Source of the DNA: CAWDJT01 sp963828705
Lineage (GTDB): Bacteria; Desulfobacterota; Syntrophobacteria; Syntrophobacterales; Syntrophobacteraceae
DNA: 64,000 bases
Direction: 5' to 3'
Assembly (NCBI GenBank): GCA_963828705.1
Contig: CAWHGA010000038.1
Span: forward strand, 62,001-126,000
Of this stretch, positions 27,938 through 37,472 are shown in pieces. A program made the position numbers and the translations under genes. The notes beneath the pieces are model-generated. The model was not told the DNA's origin, did no database searches, and saw only the letters and a list, made by a program, of their open reading frames with translations. Position 1 is the first letter of the stretch. Every line of letters begins with the position of its first letter.

Positions 27938-27978
27938 CTATCTGTGTTACCTCCTGCCTGCATCCATCGGCAGGGACA

Positions 27979-29115
27979 TCAGGAAAGCCTGTTGCGAAAA
28001 TCTTCGTAGCTGAATTGGCGGATCATACGGATCATTTTTTGCCGATCGAAGATGGCGATGGCAGGGAGACGCACGCCATTGAAAGTGTTGTTCTTCACCA
28101 TGGTGTAGTGCGCCATGTCCATGAAAACCAGTTTCGTCCCCAGCTCCAGAGGTTGCGGGAAGGAGTAGTCGCCGATCACGTCGCCGGCCAGGCAGGTCAG
28201 TCCGCCCAGACGGTATAGCCAGGGGTAATCGCCGGGCCGGCCGGTCCCCAGAATCTCCGGTCGATACGGCATTTCCAGAACATCGGGCATGTGGGCGGCG
28301 GCCGAGGTGTCCAGGATGGCGATGTCCATTTCGTTGCGGACGATGTCCAGAACCGAAGCGACCAGCACCCCGGTGTTGAGCGCAATGGCCTCGCCCGGTT
28401 CGAGGTAAACCTGCAGCGGGTAGCGGTTCTGGAAATCTTCGATGGTTGCGCACAGCAGATCGACATCGTAGTCGGCGCGGGTGATGTGGTGCCCGCCGCC
28501 AAAGTTAACCCACTGCATGCCTTCGAGGAATTCGCCGAATTTGTCTTCGAACGCCGGGAGGGTGCGGGCCAGGGAATCGGCGTTGAGTTCGCACAGGTTG
28601 TGAAAATGGAGCCCGGTGATGCCGTCCAGGAGGTCGCGGCGAAACTCCTGGCGGGTGACGCCCAGCCTGGAAAAAGGCCCGCAAGGATCGTAGATGGCGG
28701 TCTTCACTTCCGAATGCTGCAGGATTGACGCGGATGCCGCAATGAACGTCGGGGGCCAGAGCTGCAATCATCGGTTTGAAACGAAGCCACTGGGAAAAGG
28801 AATTGAACACCACGTGCCGGCAATAGCCGAGCAGTTCAGCAAACTCGGAATCCTTGTAGGCCGGTGCGTAGACGTGGACTTCCTGGCCGAATTCTTCGTA
28901 GCCGAGACGCGCTTCGTCCAGGGAACTGGCCGCGACTCCTGCAAGATACTGGCGGATCAGAGGGAACACGCTGAACATGGCAAAGCCCTTGAGGGCCATG
29001 ATGATCTTGCAGCCGGTGCGTTGCTGAACGCTGTCCAACACCTGCAGATTGCGTTCCAGCGCCGCTTCATCGACAGATAACAGGGGGTTGGCAGTTGGCT
29101 CAGATCGATGTCCAT
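27979..29115 (-). pseudogene. nspC: Carboxynorspermidine decarboxylase NspC, two frameshifts as read
   Basis: Joined frames encode a PLP-dependent alanine-racemase-fold decarboxylase of about 378 residues: MDIDLSQLPTPCY, IIMALKGFAMFSVFPLIRQY with the PLP lysine, SSLDEARLGYEEFG, HFHNLCELNADSLARTL, WVNFGGGHHITRADYD and VYLEPGEAIALNTG. A missing base near 29074 and an extra base near 28719 break the frame; correcting them restores PCYLVDE and VNPEHSEVKTAIYDPCGP, exactly the family consensus. The enzyme decarboxylates carboxy(nor)spermidine to (nor)spermidine. ATG 29115 follows the carboxynorspermidine synthase stop by 3 bases, confirming an operon and the start. Confidence 0.85.
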
Positions 29116-29118
29116 GGT

Positions 29119-30327
29119 TCAAGCTTCATTTGCAAGGCGGTCTGGCTCAGAAAAACATTTCCGTCCAGGGGAGTCCGTAGCCGCCCAATATTGCGCCATA
29201 AACGGGTCAGGATCAAGCTGCTCCATGTTGAAGACCCCGCGCCCTTTCCATACACCGGTAAGCATCAGCTTGGCGCCGAACATGGCAGGCACCCCGGTGG
29301 TGTAGGAGATGGCCTGGGATTTGACTTCGCGGTAGCATTCGGCATGGTCACAGACGTTGTAGATGTAATACTTGCGAGGTTTGCCGTCCTTGATCCCTTC
29401 GATCATGCAGCCGATATTGGTCTTCCCGGTGTAGTTGGCGGCCAGGGAGGCCGGATCCGGCAGCAGCGCCTTGAGAAACTGCAGGGGTATGATGTCCTGA
29501 CCCTGGAAACGCACCGGGTCGATGCGGGTCATGCCGACATTTTCCAACACGCGCAGGTGGGTCAGGTAGGCTTCGCCGAAGGTCATCCAGAACCGTATGC
29601 GCTTGATTTCGGGAATGAATTTCGTCAGGGATTCCAGTTCCTCGTGGTACATGAGATACATCTCACGGGGGCCGATCTGCGGGAAAGTCGAAGGTTTTGT
29701 GCACGGACAGGGGATCGGTTTCGAATCCACTCGCCCGTTTTCATAATACTTGCCCCGCTGGGTGATTTCGCGGATGTTGATTTCGGGATTGAAATTGGTG
29801 GCGAAGGGGTGGCCATGGCTGCCGGCGTTGCAGTCCATGATATCGATGGTATGGATTTCGTCGAAATGATGTTTCCTGGCATAGGCGCAGTAGACATTGA
29901 CCACACCGGGGTCGAATCCACAGCCGAGGAGGGCCATGATGCCGCGTTTCTTGAATCGGTCCTGGTATTCCCATTGCCATTTGTAGCTGAACACGGCCAT
30001 GTCCGGCGGTTCGTAATTGGCGGTATCCAGGTAATGGACGCCGGTTGCCAGACATGCGTCCATGATGGTCAAATCCTGGTACGGCAGGGCCACATTGATG
30101 ATCAGGTCCGGGGAAGTTCGGCGGATCAGGGCGATCAACTGGTTGGTGTCGTCAGCGTCCACCTGGGCGATTTCGATGGGTCTGGAGAGCTGGTCACGGA
30201 TCTTTTCACATTTGTCCAGGGTGCGACTGGCCAGGACGATTTCACGGAAGACCTCCGGAACCTGGGCGCACTTGTGGGTCACCACGCCGCCGACTCCTCC
30301 GGCTCCGATAATCAGGACTTTGCTCAT
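29119..30327 (-). CDS. Carboxynorspermidine synthase (saccharopine dehydrogenase-like)
   Basis: 402 residues. A Rossmann nucleotide-binding start (VLIIGAGGVGGVVTHKCAQ) and MALLGCGFDPGVVNVYCAYA, NAGSHGHPFATNFNPEINIR and YYIYNVCDHAECYREVKSQ identify the Lys9-like CASDH group. It condenses aspartate semialdehyde with putrescine or diaminopropane using NADPH to make carboxy(nor)spermidine, which NspC then decarboxylates. This is an S-adenosylmethionine-independent route to spermidine found in many Desulfobacterota. GGAGG precedes ATG 30327. It is the first gene of the pair with nspC; the QueG-like gene may follow in the same transcript. Confidence 0.9.
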   Translation of the reverse strand: MSKVLIIGAGGVGGVVTHKCAQVPEVFREIVLASRTLDKCEKIRDQLSRPIEIAQVDADDTNQLIALIRRTSPDLIINVALPYQDLTIMDACLATGVHYLDTANYEPPDMAVFSYKWQWEYQDRFKKRGIMALLGCGFDPGVVNVYCAYARKHHFDEIHTIDIMDCNAGSHGHPFATNFNPEINIREITQRGKYYENGRVDSKPIPCPCTKPSTFPQIGPREMYLMYHEELESLTKFIPEIKRIRFWMTFGEAYLTHLRVLENVGMTRIDPVRFQGQDIIPLQFLKALLPDPASLAANYTGKTNIGCMIEGIKDGKPRKYYIYNVCDHAECYREVKSQAISYTTGVPAMFGAKLMLTGVWKGRGVFNMEQLDPDPFMAQYWAATDSPGRKCFSEPDRLANEA

Positions 30328-30666
30328 GATGGCCTCCTTGGTTAGTCTCCGTCCGGAAACCGTTGAACTTGAACTTGGAATGGAACAGTTTGCCCTGACG
30401 TTGCGAATGGATGCTGTTTTCCGTTCCCACCACAGCGCTGCAAAGCACAACTTTAACCTTCACCATCAGCTCCCGGCAAGGCTAGCGACGCGCTAAGCCA
30501 GGTGGTGCCGCATTTTATGGGATTTCAGTTTGACGGGGGTGTTGCAGGCTGGGCCTGCTTCTGGCACACTTGAAGGGTGAACCATTCACCGGCTAATATT
30601 CCAGCATTTTCCCCGCTATTGCAATGGATGATTGCAGAGCGAACCGGATCAGGAGGAGGAGAGACC

Positions 30667-31047
30667 ATGCCGATCTATGAGTTCCGCTGCCAGAGTTGCG
30701 GCAAAAAGAACGAATTCATCACCCTGCGGGTGTCCGAACCGGTTCCCGACACCTGCCAGTATTGCGGCAACCAGGACATCCAACGGCTGCCGTCCCGGGT
30801 GCGGGTGCGTCTGTCAGAAGAAACTCGGATGGAACGACTGGCCGATCCATCCCGCCTGGGCGGGCTCGATGAGAATGATCCGCGGAGTATGGCGCGTTGG
30901 ATGAAACGGATGAGCCACGAAATGGGTGATGACCTGGGCGAAGATATGGATGTGGACCAGATGGTGGAAGAAGCCATGGAAGAGCAGGCCGGCGGTGGTG
31001 CCGGCGACCAAGGGGCAATCGGCATGGGTGACGATGATGACTTCTAA
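30667..31047 (+). CDS. FmdB-family zinc-ribbon protein
   Basis: 126 residues. The first 40 residues are a FmdB/CxxC_CXXC_SSSS zinc ribbon (MPIYEFRCQSCGKKNEFITL, CQYCGNQD). The rest is acidic and Met/Gly-rich (MGDDLGEDMDVDQMVEEAME), ending in DDDDF, with no defined fold. The function is unknown; the family was named from formamidase regulation. AGGAGGAGGAG lies just upstream of ATG 30667. Its end overlaps the RluA gene start. Confidence 0.85.
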   Translation: MPIYEFRCQSCGKKNEFITLRVSEPVPDTCQYCGNQDIQRLPSRVRVRLSEETRMERLADPSRLGGLDENDPRSMARWMKRMSHEMGDDLGEDMDVDQMVEEAMEEQAGGGAGDQGAIGMGDDDDF

Positions 31048-31975
31048 GGGCAAGCCCCGGCCAGTATGGCAACCCAACACACCGTTGTCTTTCAGTTGGC
31101 CGGTGGAGCCGACTGAGGTGGGACTGTCCCTGACCGATTATCTGGTAGCCAAACTGCACCTGCCGCTGGCTCAGGTGGTGGACCTGATCGATTTCGGTTC
31201 GGTCCAGGTGGATGGTCGCCAGGTGCGAGACCCTCAACGCCGCCTCGCCGCGCAGCAACCAATCACCGTACACCTGCCCTGGCTGGGGGTGGCTCGCCAC
31301 TACCAAATCAATCCGCACAGGATCGTCTTCCAGGACGCCTTCCTGCTGGCCTACGATAAGGAACCCGGCATTCCCAGCCAACAGACCCCGGCTGACGGCT
31401 ACAATAACCTGTACGCCGCGGTTATCCGTTACCTGGAGCCGCGCACTGCTCACCCCTATGTGGCCCTGCACCATCGCCTGGATCGGGAAACCAGCGGGGT
31501 GATGGTCCTGGCCCTGGACCGCGCGGTGAATGCCCGTCTGGGTCGGGCCTTCGAACAAAAAGAAGTATCCAAAGACTACCTGGCCTGGGTCAAGGGCAGC
31601 CCCGCGGCAGATTCCTGGGAAGTGCGAGAAGACATCGGCCGCAGCGCCGGGCGCTACCGTACCTGCCAGCGCGGCTCCGGCAAGGCGGCCGAAACCGCCT
31701 TTCAGGTGTGTCGCCGCGAGGGCGAGCGCGCCTTGGTGTGGGCCCAGCCACGTACCGGCCGAACCCATCAGATCCGGCTGCACCTCCAGTGGTGCGGCCA
31801 TCCCGTCATCGGCGACCGACTCTATGGCGGCCCACCCGCCCCGCGTTTGTTCCTCCATGCATACCGTTTGGCCTTGATCCATCCCATGACCCGCTCAAAC
31901 CTGACGCTGGTGGCTCCGGTGCCGACCGACTGGCCACAGAACCCGCTGCCGGATGAATTGGTCTCTGCGCCCTGA
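31037..31975 (+). CDS. RluA-family pseudouridine synthase
   Basis: 312 residues. An N-terminal S4-like region (LSLTDYLVAKLHLPLAQVVD, SVQVDGRQV) is followed by the catalytic domain with HHRLDRETSGVMVLALDR, whose Asp is the nucleophile, KDYLAWVKG, and ARTGRTHQIRLH-type sequence (QPRTGRTHQIRLHLQWCGHP). Such enzymes isomerise uridines of rRNA or tRNA; the target is not assignable. Start at ATG 31037 or 31034, overlapping the fmdB-like gene by about 11 bp, which implies coupled translation. Convergent with the dynamin-like gene 39 bp downstream. Confidence 0.85.
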   Translation: MTSKGKPRPVWQPNTPLSFSWPVEPTEVGLSLTDYLVAKLHLPLAQVVDLIDFGSVQVDGRQVRDPQRRLAAQQPITVHLPWLGVARHYQINPHRIVFQDAFLLAYDKEPGIPSQQTPADGYNNLYAAVIRYLEPRTAHPYVALHHRLDRETSGVMVLALDRAVNARLGRAFEQKEVSKDYLAWVKGSPAADSWEVREDIGRSAGRYRTCQRGSGKAAETAFQVCRREGERALVWAQPRTGRTHQIRLHLQWCGHPVIGDRLYGGPPAPRLFLHAYRLALIHPMTRSNLTLVAPVPTDWPQNPLPDELVSAP

Positions 31976-32014
31976 ACTTGCGGTACTCATCCCCACTGAT
32001 GAAAGCCTCCCACC

Positions 32015-34248
32015 TTATCCCCGAACCAATCGGCACGTGTCCATTTCCGCCCGCACTGCTTCGGCCCGTTGCTGAACTTCCGCCAGGGTGTCAACCGCCT
32101 GGTGCTGGCGTTCCCGGTGCTCGACGCCATGCTGGAAGGCCTCGACAAAACTGACCTGCGCCAGTTCGGCTCGGGTTTCGAATTCCCGAAGAAGACGGTT
32201 GCAGGCGCCATCCAGCAGCGGCAGAACATAAGCGCGTTGGAATTGCCGGCGGTAGTCGCGAAAAGCCAGGAGCAGCTCCGTTCGAGTTTCAGCCTTGACC
32301 AGGGTGAGGGCTTCTTCGCAGAGAAGACGGTTGGGCCGGCGAGTCGACTTCCATGAGTCGCCTTCCCAGCCTTGATTTCAATCCCTCAAGATAGCACGAA
32401 AGCCTGCCGAGACCAAATTTGGCCAACAGGAGAGGACGGGAGAGCGGGACTTGATGGACAAAAGCGCTGAATTGCGGGGGAGCGGTTCGATCGATCTCCA
32501 GCCATGGAGTGTCATTCAATGGTGGAACCGATTGGACCGGGATGTGCAACGTCGCCAGTTCCAGGCGGTAATTCCCCATGGCTGTGGTAAACAAGGACCA
32601 AAACGTCGCCGCGGCCTGGCGCAACTGTTCCAGCAGCCATTCTTCCTGGTTCTTGGCGAATTCGATGATGCTTACATTGATCTTTTCCACCAGGGCGCCC
32701 CACAGATCCTGGCGGAACTCGAGGTAGAAAGGGTGGACCTGTTGAACCACCTCGAGCGTGCTCGACATCGACGCCAGCAGCCCCGGCTGGACGGCGGACT
32801 GATCGATGAGCGCCAGGGTCTCCATGACCAGGGGGCCGGTACGCAAATCAAAGGCACGATCAAGGATTTGATTCAACTCGGCCCGCAGACTGTCCTGAGC
32901 TCCCATGATGGCTTGCTGCACAGTGCGGCAGGCCGAGCGGAACGCCTCCTGCTTTCCCCTTAGCTCCTGGATGGCCCGCGTGACCGTGTCTCGGTCTTCG
33001 GCCAGAAACTCCTTGATGGTTGCCGTGGCATCAGCCAGGCTCCCCGCGACCATAGCCGCGCGATTCACCGCATTGTCGAGCAATACCTGTCGGCGGTGCT
33101 GGTCCACCTGATGGTTGAGGGTTTCCCGGAAGGCGGTGAAACCGGCTTCGGTGACCGCCGGCCACGGTGTCCCATCGCTCCAGGCTTGCAGGCGTCTCCT
33201 TTCCGGGGCGAGGGCCTGGTCATCGAGTTGCCGAACCAGGTGATACAAGGCTGAAAAGGCGAACAGACGGGGTTCGGGTGCAAACCAGCGCAGCTCCGTT
33301 TGCACCCGCTGACAGAACTGGTTGAGATCATCCTCGTGGGGGTGGCAGTCCAGGTCGACGTTGAGCACGAACAGGGTGTGCGGCAGCATCCGGAGGCTCT
33401 TGATGACGTTAAGCAGGCGGAAGTCGGCTTCCCGCAGCCCGGTGCGCCCGCTGATGAGATAGACGATAAAATGGCTTTGCAGCAAATGGTTCTGCAGGGC
33501 GGCAAAATGGACCGGATTGGGGGAATCGCTGCCCTGACAATCGGCGATTTCCAGATGATCCCCCAACCAGGGGGCCGGCAGGTGCAGTTCGAGGTCCTGC
33601 AGATAGACCGCCTGATCTTCTCGCGCGACGTAATCCTGGTGATCCCGCAGGGTGGGATCGCTCCAGAGCCAGCCGTGTGGCCGTTTCTCCCAGTTTCGCC
33701 TGGACCTGCGGGTATCCTTGCAGGTAGGCATTGAGCAAGAGTAAATGGGGATTCAATGCCTTGGGACCAGTCGCAAGCCCAGCCTGGAGAGCGTCCCGGA
33801 TCTGGGTCAGACGCAGCCGATCGCTGTCCTTGCGGATATCCAGCGGCTGTCCGTCGATGCTGCGTCCGTCCTGGAGGACAAGAACCCGCAACACCTGTTC
33901 GAGTTCCTGGATGACCTGCGGCCAGGATTTGAACTCAACCCAGCCGCTCCACTGTTCATTGGTGATGATCCGAGTGATGAAGGCCGTGGTGACGCCGGCG
34001 CCGCGTTTGAGCAAGTCGCAGCCGACCAGGGCGTTGATCAGGGTGCTCTTGCCGGATTTGACCGCGCCCACCACGGCAATTCGCAGTGGCACATCCTGCA
34101 AAGAATTGCGGGCATGTTTGAGATGCTGGTGCCATTTGGAGACCTGAAGGGAGTCGATGAACCGGTCTTGCGCCAGCTGTTCGACAGCTTCGTGCAATTG
34201 ATCCAGCCGCTGCCCCAAATCCAGCTTGAACTGCCGATAGTCGTTCAT
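32015..34248 (-). pseudogene. Dynamin-like GTPase, two frameshifts as read
   Basis: Three frames join into about 743 residues. N-terminal GTPase motifs are G1 IAVVGAVKSGKSTLINALVG, G2 threonines in GAGVTTAFITRI, a divergent G3 (EIADCQGSDSP in place of DTPG) and G4-like FVLNVDLD. Long helical regions follow, ending with a 100-residue helical tail (LLCEEALTLVKAETRTELLL, LDGACNRLLREFETRAELAQ). Frame breaks are near 33691 (a GGG run; one G fewer gives KLEKRPHGW) and near 32337 (one base fewer gives EVDSRPNRLLCEEAL). The second break hides the true C-terminus, which runs to a stop at 32015-32017. Function, by analogy, in membrane remodelling or stress; unproven. Confidence 0.7.
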
Positions 34249-34644
34249 GATACCTGGCTATTCCAGCGTTTATCCTAAATGCTTTCAGACTAGCTTCGAA
34301 AGCAGAGGCATGTTATACTCCTTTTTCCGAGAGATAAAGAGAAGAACACAAGCTTAGCCACTGATTCAGACGCATTAACGTGGATGAAAATTCAGGTGAA
34401 ACTTAAGGCGACACAGAGAGTGTGGCAGTCTACGTGACTGAGATTTCAAGCAGGTGCGGGTCGATAGCGCATGAAGATCCCACAGCGCGCAGCGAGAGAC
34501 CTCTCGGTGGATCAGAATAGATCTTCTGGACCCGGCTTTCACCGGAGTGAGCAGGTTCTTGCGAATCATCGACAGGGAGTGCAGTCTATTGCCGGTCGAT
34601 CGGTCTGATCCGTGGTTGAACCAACAAACAAGTGAGCAACCGGC
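34249..34644. other. Intergenic, divergent promoter region
   Basis: About 400 bp between the divergent dynamin-like gene and rarA. No convincing gene; promoters for both must lie here but I cannot fix consensus boxes. Confidence 0.4.
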
Positions 34645-35997
34645 ATGAAGCAACTCGGTCTTTTTCATCCACCTGATCAGGAACCCACAGAGGTGTTTGC
34701 GCCACTGGCGGAACGCATGCGGCCGGCCAGCCTCGAGGAATTCGTGGGCCAGCAACATCTCCTGGGGGCGGGTAAGATCCTGGATCGGGTGCTGCGTTCG
34801 GAGCAGCTTCATTCGCTGATCCTTTGGGGGCCGCCGGGGTGCGGCAAGACCACTCTGGCGCGGCTGGTGGCCGGGCAGACAGGGGCTCATCTGGTTTCCC
34901 TGTCGGCCGTGATGGCCGGCACCAAGGAGATCCGCGCCGCCGTCGAGACGGCCCAGAGCGTCTGGGTGCGGGAGAAGAAGCGCACCTGGCTGTTCATGGA
35001 CGAGATGCATCGGCTTAACAAAGCGCAGCAGGACACGTTGCTCCCCCATGTGGAACGCGGTACCCTGCTGCTGCTCGGGGCTACCACCGAGAACCCTTCT
35101 TTTGAAGTGATCCGACCGTTGCTGTCACGCGCCCAGGTATTGGTGCTGGAGCCGCTTGCTGAGCGGGAACTGCGGCTGCTGATGGATCGTGCCCTGACCG
35201 ATCAGGAGCGAGGATTGGGGAGGTATCCGGCGCGGCTGAACGAGGACGCTCGCCGGCATTTGTTGAACGCTGCCGGTGGGGATGCGCGGGTGGTGCTCAA
35301 TGCCTTGGAGTTGGCGGTTTTGACCACGCCTCCCGGGGCCGATGGGATGCGGGTGATGGACCTGGATGCCGTCGAACAGGCCTTGCAACGCCGGGCGGTC
35401 CACTACGACAAGGCGGGTGAGGAGCACTTCAACCTGATTTCGGCTTTGCACAAGAGCTTGCGTGGTAGCGATCCGGATGCCGGTCTGTACTGGCTGGCGC
35501 GCATGCTGGAAGCGGGCGAGGACCCCCTCTATGTGGCGCGGCGACTGGTGCGCTTTGCCAGTGAAGATGTCGGTCTGGCCGACCCACAGGCCCTGATTCA
35601 GGCCCTTGGCGCTCAGCAGGCCTACCATTTGCTGGGAAGCCCCGAAGGCGACCTGGCGCTGGCTCAGGCGGTGCTATACCTGGCCCTGGCGCCCAAGAGC
35701 AATGCCATCTACACCGCCTTCGGGGAAGCCCGATCACTGGCGCGAATTACCGGCGCCGAGACCGTGCCGCTCCACATTCGCAACGCCCCTACGGCTCTGC
35801 TCAAGGAATTGGACTACGGCAAGGACTATCGCTATCCCCATGACGATCCCAGCGGTTGGGTCCCGGAAACCTACCTGCCGCAGCGCATCGCCGGGACGAT
35901 TTTTTACCAACCCACGCCGCGGGGCTGGGAGGGACGATTCAAGGGAGTACTCGAACGCCGCCGCCAACTGATGAAGGGGCCGCGCCCCAAGGTTTGA
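34645..35997 (+). CDS. rarA: Replication-associated recombination protein RarA (MgsA)
   Basis: 450 residues. The family opening LAERMRPASLEEFVGQQHLL leads to Walker A (LILWGPPGCGKTTLARLVAG), a sensor region AVMAGTKEIRAAVE, Walker B LFMDEMHRLNKAQQDTLLPH, and LLGATTENPSFEVIRPLLSR (sensor 1). The C-terminal part has the tetramerisation domain (FASEDVGLADPQAL, YLALAPKSNAIYTAFGEA). RarA is an AAA+ ATPase acting on stalled replication forks and single-stranded DNA gaps. The histidine kinase gene starts 7 bp after its stop, so a transcript may continue. Confidence 0.95.
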   Translation: MKQLGLFHPPDQEPTEVFAPLAERMRPASLEEFVGQQHLLGAGKILDRVLRSEQLHSLILWGPPGCGKTTLARLVAGQTGAHLVSLSAVMAGTKEIRAAVETAQSVWVREKKRTWLFMDEMHRLNKAQQDTLLPHVERGTLLLLGATTENPSFEVIRPLLSRAQVLVLEPLAERELRLLMDRALTDQERGLGRYPARLNEDARRHLLNAAGGDARVVLNALELAVLTTPPGADGMRVMDLDAVEQALQRRAVHYDKAGEEHFNLISALHKSLRGSDPDAGLYWLARMLEAGEDPLYVARRLVRFASEDVGLADPQALIQALGAQQAYHLLGSPEGDLALAQAVLYLALAPKSNAIYTAFGEARSLARITGAETVPLHIRNAPTALLKELDYGKDYRYPHDDPSGWVPETYLPQRIAGTIFYQPTPRGWEGRFKGVLERRRQLMKGPRPKV

Positions 35998-36004
35998 AGA
36001 ACTT

Positions 36005-37471
36005 ATGGTTGCATTCCGGAAAGCCAGCAATAGCGAAACGGTGAAACCTTTCCAACTGGTCAAGTACCTTTCTCTGTCCAGTCTGGTGGTGATCCTCGTC
36101 TACACCTTGTTTCTTTCCAGCTTCATTTCCCAGAGGGCCAAGGCCATTCTGGTGAAAAAGAGTGAACAATATGCCTTCCTGGCGACTGAAAACCTCAATC
36201 ACCAGGTGTTCTACCTGTTCACCCTGCCGACCATGATGGCCGACGGAGAGATGCGTCTGAGCCGCACCTCGCAGTTTGAGCGCCTCGATAAGGTGGTTCG
36301 GAACGCCATTCACGGGTTCAACGTCGAGCGGGTGAACATCTATGATCCCCAGGAAATTCTTACCTATAGCACCGAGCCGGAAAACATCGGTGAGAAAGCC
36401 AATCTCGGCGAGTCCTTCACGCGTGCCATGGAGGGGGAGTCCACTTCTTTTCTGGCCGACGAGGGCAGTTCTTTTCTCGGGTTTGAATGGGGCGGTGGGC
36501 CTCGCCACCTGAAAACCTACATGCCCATGTGGGTCGAAAAGCCCGGAACTTGGCAGCGCGGCAAGGTTCTGGGGGTATTCGAAATCATCCAGGACGTCGG
36601 CGAAGACTACGAAGCCATCCATCGCTTTCAATGGATCGTGGTGGCCAGTTCCATGCTGTTTGTGGGGATCGTGTTTGTGACGCTCCTGCCCATCGCCAAG
36701 CGGGCCGAACGGATCATCACCTCGCGGGCCATGGAAAGCAGGAAACTGGAGGAGCGGCTGTATCAGTCCGAACGGCTGGCGGCCCTGGGGGAAATGGTGG
36801 CCGGGGTGTCCCATGAAATTCGCAACCCCTTGGGGATCATCCGCAGCACTGCGGAACTGCTCGATAGCCGCATTGAGAACGAACGGCACAAACGGCTGTC
36901 TGGGATTATTGTCGAGGAAGCCACGCGTTTGAACGATATCCTTACGGAGTTCCTCGATTTTGCCCGGCCCAAGACGCTGCGACTGTCCGCTTGTCGGATC
37001 GAGGAGATTGTGGAACGCAATCTCCGCATCGTCGATGCCGAACTTCAGAAGCGCGGTATAACGTTGGAACGGCAATACCTTGCCGGCGACTATACATTGC
37101 AGGCCGATGCCGACCTGCTCTACCGGGCTTTGGTCAACCTTGTTGCCAATGCGCTCCAGGCCATGCCGGACGGCGGAACGCTGCGGGTTCGGACGGAACT
37201 GCTCAATGCCGGGGGAAAACCCCAGGTGCAACTGCGTGTCCAGGACACCGGCCCGGGAATTCCCGACGGGCTGCGGCAAAAGGTATTCAATCCATTTTTC
37301 ACCACGCGGGAGAAGGGTACCGGGTTGGGATTGGCCATCGTGCAGAGTATTGTTGCCGGACACCAAGGCGTAATCGAGGTGGACAGCCAGTTTGGCCAAG
37401 GCACCAGCATCATCATCCGCTTGCCGCTGTCCCAGGATGACTATCAGGAAGACCAGGAAACGACGGACTAG
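36005..37471 (+). CDS. NtrB/ZraS-like membrane sensor histidine kinase
   Basis: 488 residues. TM1 (YLSLSSLVVILVYTLFLSS) and TM2 (WIVVASSMLFVGIVFVTLLP, about 215-235) flank a periplasmic sensor of about 170 residues. HisKA has the H-box LGEMVAGVSHEIRNPLGIIR. ATPase motifs are NLVANALQAMPDGG, VQDTGPGIPDG and FFTTREKGTGLGLAIVQSI. It should autophosphorylate and hand phosphate to the NtrC-type regulator encoded one base downstream. The ligand is unknown. Weak ribosome binding site; close spacing to rarA. Confidence 0.9.
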   Translation: MVAFRKASNSETVKPFQLVKYLSLSSLVVILVYTLFLSSFISQRAKAILVKKSEQYAFLATENLNHQVFYLFTLPTMMADGEMRLSRTSQFERLDKVVRNAIHGFNVERVNIYDPQEILTYSTEPENIGEKANLGESFTRAMEGESTSFLADEGSSFLGFEWGGGPRHLKTYMPMWVEKPGTWQRGKVLGVFEIIQDVGEDYEAIHRFQWIVVASSMLFVGIVFVTLLPIAKRAERIITSRAMESRKLEERLYQSERLAALGEMVAGVSHEIRNPLGIIRSTAELLDSRIENERHKRLSGIIVEEATRLNDILTEFLDFARPKTLRLSACRIEEIVERNLRIVDAELQKRGITLERQYLAGDYTLQADADLLYRALVNLVANALQAMPDGGTLRVRTELLNAGGKPQVQLRVQDTGPGIPDGLRQKVFNPFFTTREKGTGLGLAIVQSIVAGHQGVIEVDSQFGQGTSIIIRLPLSQDDYQEDQETTD

Positions 37472-37472
37472 C

